A stretch of 64,000 nt of DNA from Marsupella aquatica (Eukaryota; Marchantiophyta): assembly GCA_973895155.1 (NCBI GenBank), contig OZ316897.1, positions 2,604,001 through 2,668,000 on the forward strand. Direction: 5' to 3'. Below the pieces are notes generated by a model. The model was not told the origin of the DNA. It did no database searches and saw only the letters and a list, made by a program, of their open reading frames with translations. Both the position numbers and the translations under genes were made by a program. Positions 60,379-64,000 of the stretch are shown in pieces (position 1 is the stretch's first letter; each line of letters starts with the position of its first letter).

Positions 60379-60783
60379 ATGGAACCTAGCTTGGTTGATA
60401 AAGTAGCGGGTGTGAGGACAGTCATGTATTCCGGAAGTCGAAGAAAAGTCACAGAAATTGGAGACTTCAAGGATCTAGAGGTGAATACTAAATTTGCAAT
60501 GATATGTGTAGCAGCCCATCAGGATCCCAAGGGAAGACCATTCTGGATGGCAAAAGTGACTGAGATTCTCACAAGAATTAACGACATCCCGGAGCGGATT
60601 AAAATCACTTGGTATGCAATGGATTCGGAGGAAGAGTCTGCAATTGAAGGCAGATATTATCCGGAGAAAGAGGCTTCGTCTAGCAAAGTACTGGAGGATG
60701 AATTGTCCCTATCAGAAACTGCCATTTATGCGTATAACTTTGCGTTATTGGCAAATAGTACTCTCCCTATACAAACAAGATGA
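60379..60783 (+). CDS. C-terminal reader-like domain of the transposase
   Basis: 134 codons from ATG in the same frame as the transposase, separated from it only by a TGA (60,325-60,327) and 17 open codons. It may therefore be the transposase C-terminus, reached if the TGA is a mutated CGA. The sequence GRPFWMAKVTEI ... IKITWYAMDSEE ... GRYYPE has the spacing of small beta-barrel reader modules (Tudor, BAH or chromo-like), with aromatic residues where such modules bind ligands. The assignment is a pattern match, not a proven homology. Confidence 0.5.
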   Translation: MEPSLVDKVAGVRTVMYSGSRRKVTEIGDFKDLEVNTKFAMICVAAHQDPKGRPFWMAKVTEILTRINDIPERIKITWYAMDSEEESAIEGRYYPEKEASSSKVLEDELSLSETAIYAYNFALLANSTLPIQTR

Positions 60784-61346
60784 ATCATTCAAAATGCAAT
60801 GGAGACTGTAGTCGTTGATAGTCGAAGCTAGTTTCAGGTTTAAGTTATAATGGTTATCGTTCCCATGAATATGTACAGTGGTTATCGTTCTGGGACTATG
60901 TACTCCGCAACTATAATGATATCTTTTTTTTTTAATAATTGCAATGACAAACCAGTTAGAGAATACAATGTTGTCCGATAAGATTATCGACAACACCGCG
61001 ACAGTCCGATATATGCAAAGTCCGATAAATTTATCGCATTAATAAATGTGACAAAGGTTCTTCCTCATGGAATATAGAAGTCGATAAATTTATCGACAAC
61101 TTCATTGGTGATTGACATTATCCTAACGAGCACATGCAACTAATCTAATAACATGTCATTGAGATCATCCTCATTTGGTGTTCTGGGAGGCTCTTCCTCA
61201 GTTTCTTCTTGTTCCTCTTCGGTCTCCTTCACGACCTCAACTACGTAAGTTGATGTCCCGAGTACACCCAATTGGCCTGCAATTGGTGGTTGAATCTCAT
61301 GACCTTAAACGCCGTGCCCTTCAATCTGGGATTCTTCATATAAATT
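60784..61346. other. Spacer between convergent genes, with three palindromes
   Basis: No gene. Palindromes at 60,976, 61,023 and 61,082 lie within 120 bp, spaced 47 and 59 bp apart. AT-rich stretches here could hold the poly(A) signals of both genes. Confidence 0.6.
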
Positions 61347-64000
61347 CTAGTTTGACTCCAGAATCATGATCCGGGATTTTACAAAACCAATCTGCGCAGA
61401 ACTCTTATCAACAGCACAACCCTGGCGAGAATTGAGGAGCGTAGCAGCTAATGTCGATCCGGTTCCACAACAAAGATCAATAACCCAATCCTCTTTCTCA
61501 GAGAAATGGGAAACAAACCAAGCCCCTAAACCAACAGGCTTTTGATATGGGTTCACAACAAATCCCAACGGATCAACGGACTTCTTGGTTACACATGGAA
61601 CCTTGATGATATTGACGCGAGACTCATTCGGTTGGAAATTGTACATGTTCATGTTCCGAATGCCTTCCTCACTATAGAAACCTATCGACCAGTTCTCAAA
61701 ACCCCACGCCAATCGAGCTCCAGCGGGACGCTCATGAATGTTAGTCTTCTCCCAGATTCCAGCCTCGACCCCACAGTTGCATACACTCTCCAGTGCAGAC
61801 ATCACCATATGCGTTTGTTGTAGTGAATGGATCACAACAAACCTCCACTGCTTAGCGGTCGTCATCTTTGAGAAACTTGTCAACATGTCTAAAATGTCCT
61901 TTTCTATGAAGGCCACTTCATCAAACTCCGAACCAGGAGCATTAAAACCATACGGAATATCCGCAACCGTAAGGGTGTAAGCCCTTGGCTGAACAAAAGA
62001 ATCCAAAATTCGAACATCACCAACATGGAGATAGTAGGGAAAAGAATCCCCGTCTGCATTTTTCCATGTTTGTTCAAACGCTTCTGCTGTGCCCTCGCCT
62101 AAGGACCTCAGCTGATTGTACTTATCGATTGCAGCAAGCACAAAATTCTTAAACACATAAGGGATTTCAGCTGAGGGAACAATAACCTCCCCCGCAGAAT
62201 TATAAGTGACAGCCGGAACCACTTTGCTTTTCCTTTTTGAATTAATCTTCAGCTGTAAGAATGTCAGACACATCTATAGTTAGAATAGCGTGAGATGAAT
62301 GCTAAAGCCGATAAAAATCTCGCGATGGAGCACGCTAGCCAATAGATGGAATCGCTTAGAAACCAACAAAGGAATGCTAAAGCCAATAAAAATCTCGCGA
62401 TGGAGCACGCTAGCCAATAGATGGAATCGCTTAGAAACCAACAAAGGAATGCTAAAGCCGATAAAAATCTCGCGATGGAGCACGCTAGCTGATAGATGCA
62501 ATCGCTTAGAAACCAACAAAGGAATGCTAAAGCCGATAAAAATCTCGCGATAGAGCATGCTGTGAGAGGAATGCTTACCGCGTCACTCAATTTCTCCGCC
62601 CATATGCCAAGGACCGAGACATCTGTTTCGTTGGGAAACATTTCTCTGCATGTTGCCCAATCTGGCTGACCAGATATCTGCAAAAATAGTTTCTTCACCT
62701 TGGCAAGCTTTTTCAACTTCTCACCTTCCTTATGCATTTGATCCAAAGTGATCACCTTCCCGATAACCCTATTCAAGAGACGCTTGACATGCTCTTTATT
62801 TGACAGTCCTTGGAGACCTCGAAATGAATTTAAGTTGAGGTCACCAGCAAGTTTATTCATTTTAATCTCCCTTACCGTCAAAGGTTTTACCTTTCCCTTT
62901 GCGTTCGTCGTTGCCACAATTTTTTTGGGTTGTCCTAAGACAATACCTTTCTCCCACATCTGGAAAATCTTCTCCTGAAGATCCCAAATTTCACCTGTTT
63001 AGAAAGCAATTTGGAAAGCCGAATCATGTTTGGCCATGGAGTCACGAACTCCCGGCGTGTACTCCATCATGCATTCTTGACAACATGCTTCGCGAACATC
63101 TTTAGTCGAGCCCACACCCATTTCAAGGAAAATATTGTGACAAGCGCGAACTTGGTCAATTTTAGTCATGTTCTTCCGATACTCCTGGTCATAGTTATAC
63201 TGGAAGCCTAACTTTCGGACCTCGAATCTCGTAAGCCCAGCGTAAACCCAAGCTTCCAGCTCACCATATATTTGCTTCCCGTACATTTTAAACAACTCGG
63301 ACTTTGCCCGAGCACCATGATTCCCTCCAATAATTCTATACTTCCATACCCTTGACTTCAGGATGTCCCAATCTGCGTTTGTGGGACAATCCTTCGGATC
63401 CACACACAGCACGAACGGGGCACTGAAGTTGGTGGGGTTTTTCATGAGAAGTATCTTGATATTTTCCACATGCAATCTATCCACTGGTCTAATCAAAGTT
63501 GACAAATCCCCCTCCTCATCAAATATGAGATTGTCGACATGCAGAAGCACAGTTGTCCTTTGCACCCTTCGTTGCATCAGAAGACTGAGCTCTGCCTTGA
63601 TCGCGTCCGTCTCATACATCGAAAGAGCCGTCTCCTCCTCCTGATCAGCCTACAAAAGCGTTGCAAATTCAATTAAGGAAAGAAACTGCAAGATTTTTAT
63701 CGGAGTTCGCATTTGTTCAACATAACTCCACAATCCGCAATTCAGGAAATAAACAGCGAGATTTTTATAGGATTTCATGTTTGTTAAACAGTACAACGAC
63801 ATAGTACTTACCAATGGCGCCGCAGGAACCGCGACTGGAACTGATGGAATTGACGGAGCTCTATCTACTTCTGCAGCCACCGTCTCAGTCCAGCCAGTCC
63901 TCTTCCTCTTTGTGCTAAGTCCAGAACCAGATGGCCCAGATCCCTCGGATCCTTTACTTTCGCTTGGTTTAACGGATGGTCCTCGACGGTTGCCCCGGCC
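61347..64000 (-). CDS. ParB-like domain fused to permuted (beta-class) amino-DNA methyltransferase (5' partial)
   Basis: Exons on the minus strand: 63,812 to beyond 64,000; 62,579-63,649 with one TAA at 62,999-63,001; and 61,347-62,252. All are phase 0. The first exon ends with a basic STKRKR stretch that could be nuclear-targeting. The second holds a ParB/sulfiredoxin-like fold: LIRPVDRLHVENIK, then FVLCVDP, then YRIIGGNHGARAKSEL, with the GGNH..A signature. The last exon holds VADIPYGF (a DPPY-type motif IV, 61,941-61,967), then a target-recognition-like middle part. After that come KPVGLGAWFV and DLCCGTGSTLAA (motif I, 61,455-61,478). Motif IV before motif I marks a beta-class N6-adenine or N4-cytosine methyltransferase. 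ParB-methyltransferase fusions are familiar in phages and bacterial plasmids. The TAA reads as CAA mutated in place, since the frame continues as TGEIWDLQEK. Confidence 0.72.
62299..62575. repeat. 75-bp tandem repeat in the methyltransferase intron, four copies
   Basis: Copies start at 62,299, 62,374, 62,449 and 62,524. Each contains 'gccgataaaaatctcgcgat' and 'aatcgcttagaaaccaac'. They lie inside the intron 62,253-62,578. Related words, 'gatttttatcgg' and 'cgagatttttat', recur in the next intron upstream, near 63,690 and 63,750. Frames read through the repeat are not coding. Confidence 0.95.

Larger units (their letters stand above)
56147..64000. mobile_element. Putative DNA transposon with DDE-like transposase and ParB-methyltransferase gene (right end outside window)
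   Basis: Begins where copia homology stops, with ACACGATTTCGGACCG. No terminal repeat or target duplication can be confirmed, because the other end is not in the window. The region holds two convergent gene sets and is stamped throughout its non-coding parts by the palindrome CGATAAATTTATCG. Several genes have only isolated stops. That both gene sets belong to one element is inferred from the shared palindrome and from their position inside a broken copia. Confidence 0.65.

Noticed and set aside
56750-61100. CRISPR-like array of palindromic repeats
   Set aside because: Repeats are palindromes with similar flanks, not constant repeats with unique spacers, and the context is a plant transposon.
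62264-62578. Protein frame with repeated IARFLSALAFLCWFLSDSIYWLACS
   Set aside because: It is read through the intronic 75-bp repeats. A gtaagc donor at 62,573-62,578 and an acceptor at 62,253 remove it.

Overview
The window is nuclear DNA of a land plant. ORFs are broken by GT-AG introns, there is a eukaryotic tRNA-Leu(CAG), and most of the sequence is transposable-element or repeat DNA. Two conserved genes narrow the organism. The cytosolic-type glutathione reductase is plant-like. The first gene is the C-terminal half of ZMYND10, a ciliary dynein-arm assembly factor found only in lineages with motile cilia or flagella. Together they point to a plant with swimming sperm (bryophyte, lycophyte, fern, or possibly cycad/Ginkgo), not a flowering plant. 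The species cannot be fixed from the sequence alone.

Layout. 1-9.2 kb: ZMYND10, plus strand, eight recognisable exons, 5' part outside the window. 9.2-16 kb: no gene; a purine-rich minisatellite and several old duplications. 16.1-17.6 kb: intronless glutathione reductase. 20.2-20.6 kb: tandem repeat. 20.64-24.15 kb: Ty1/copia element on the minus strand, bounded by a perfect 5-bp target duplication and internally deleted. 26.0 kb: tRNA-Leu. 26.9-28.5 kb: GINS subunit PSF2, minus strand, six exons. 28.5-35.4 kb: no recognisable gene. 35.45-36.8 kb: intronless ER or nuclear-envelope-type coiled-coil membrane protein. 39.93-56.15 kb: a second copy of the same copia family, plus strand, used as a landing site by other elements.

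The last 24 kb is the remarkable part. The copia copy is split in its RNase H region by a 9.9-kb CACTA (En/Spm) transposon at 45,859-55,756, with target duplication GTA. This transposon carries a TnpA-like gene, a Tnp2 transposase gene and, between Tnp2 exons 1 and 2, a SET-domain (protein methyltransferase-like) reading frame. Thirty bases further on, the same copia sequence holds a 203-bp hAT-like MITE with an 8-bp target duplication. From 56,147 to the window end copia sequence is replaced by another putative DNA transposon. It has a DDE-like transposase with 'DGMDQ' and 'GHTH' motifs, a possible chromatin-reader C-terminal domain, and a convergent gene joining a ParB-like domain to a permuted (beta-class) amino-DNA methyltransferase. 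A palindrome, CGATAAATTTATCG, recurs about eleven times in its non-coding parts.

The main candidate for an undescribed system is this second element. The main supporting oddity is that two different transposons stacked in one retrotransposon each carry a methyltransferase-like gene. Most of these transposon genes are open except for one or a few in-frame stops. These fit C-to-T changes at CAA, CAG or CGA, which suggests recent arrival and decay by deamination of methylated cytosine.
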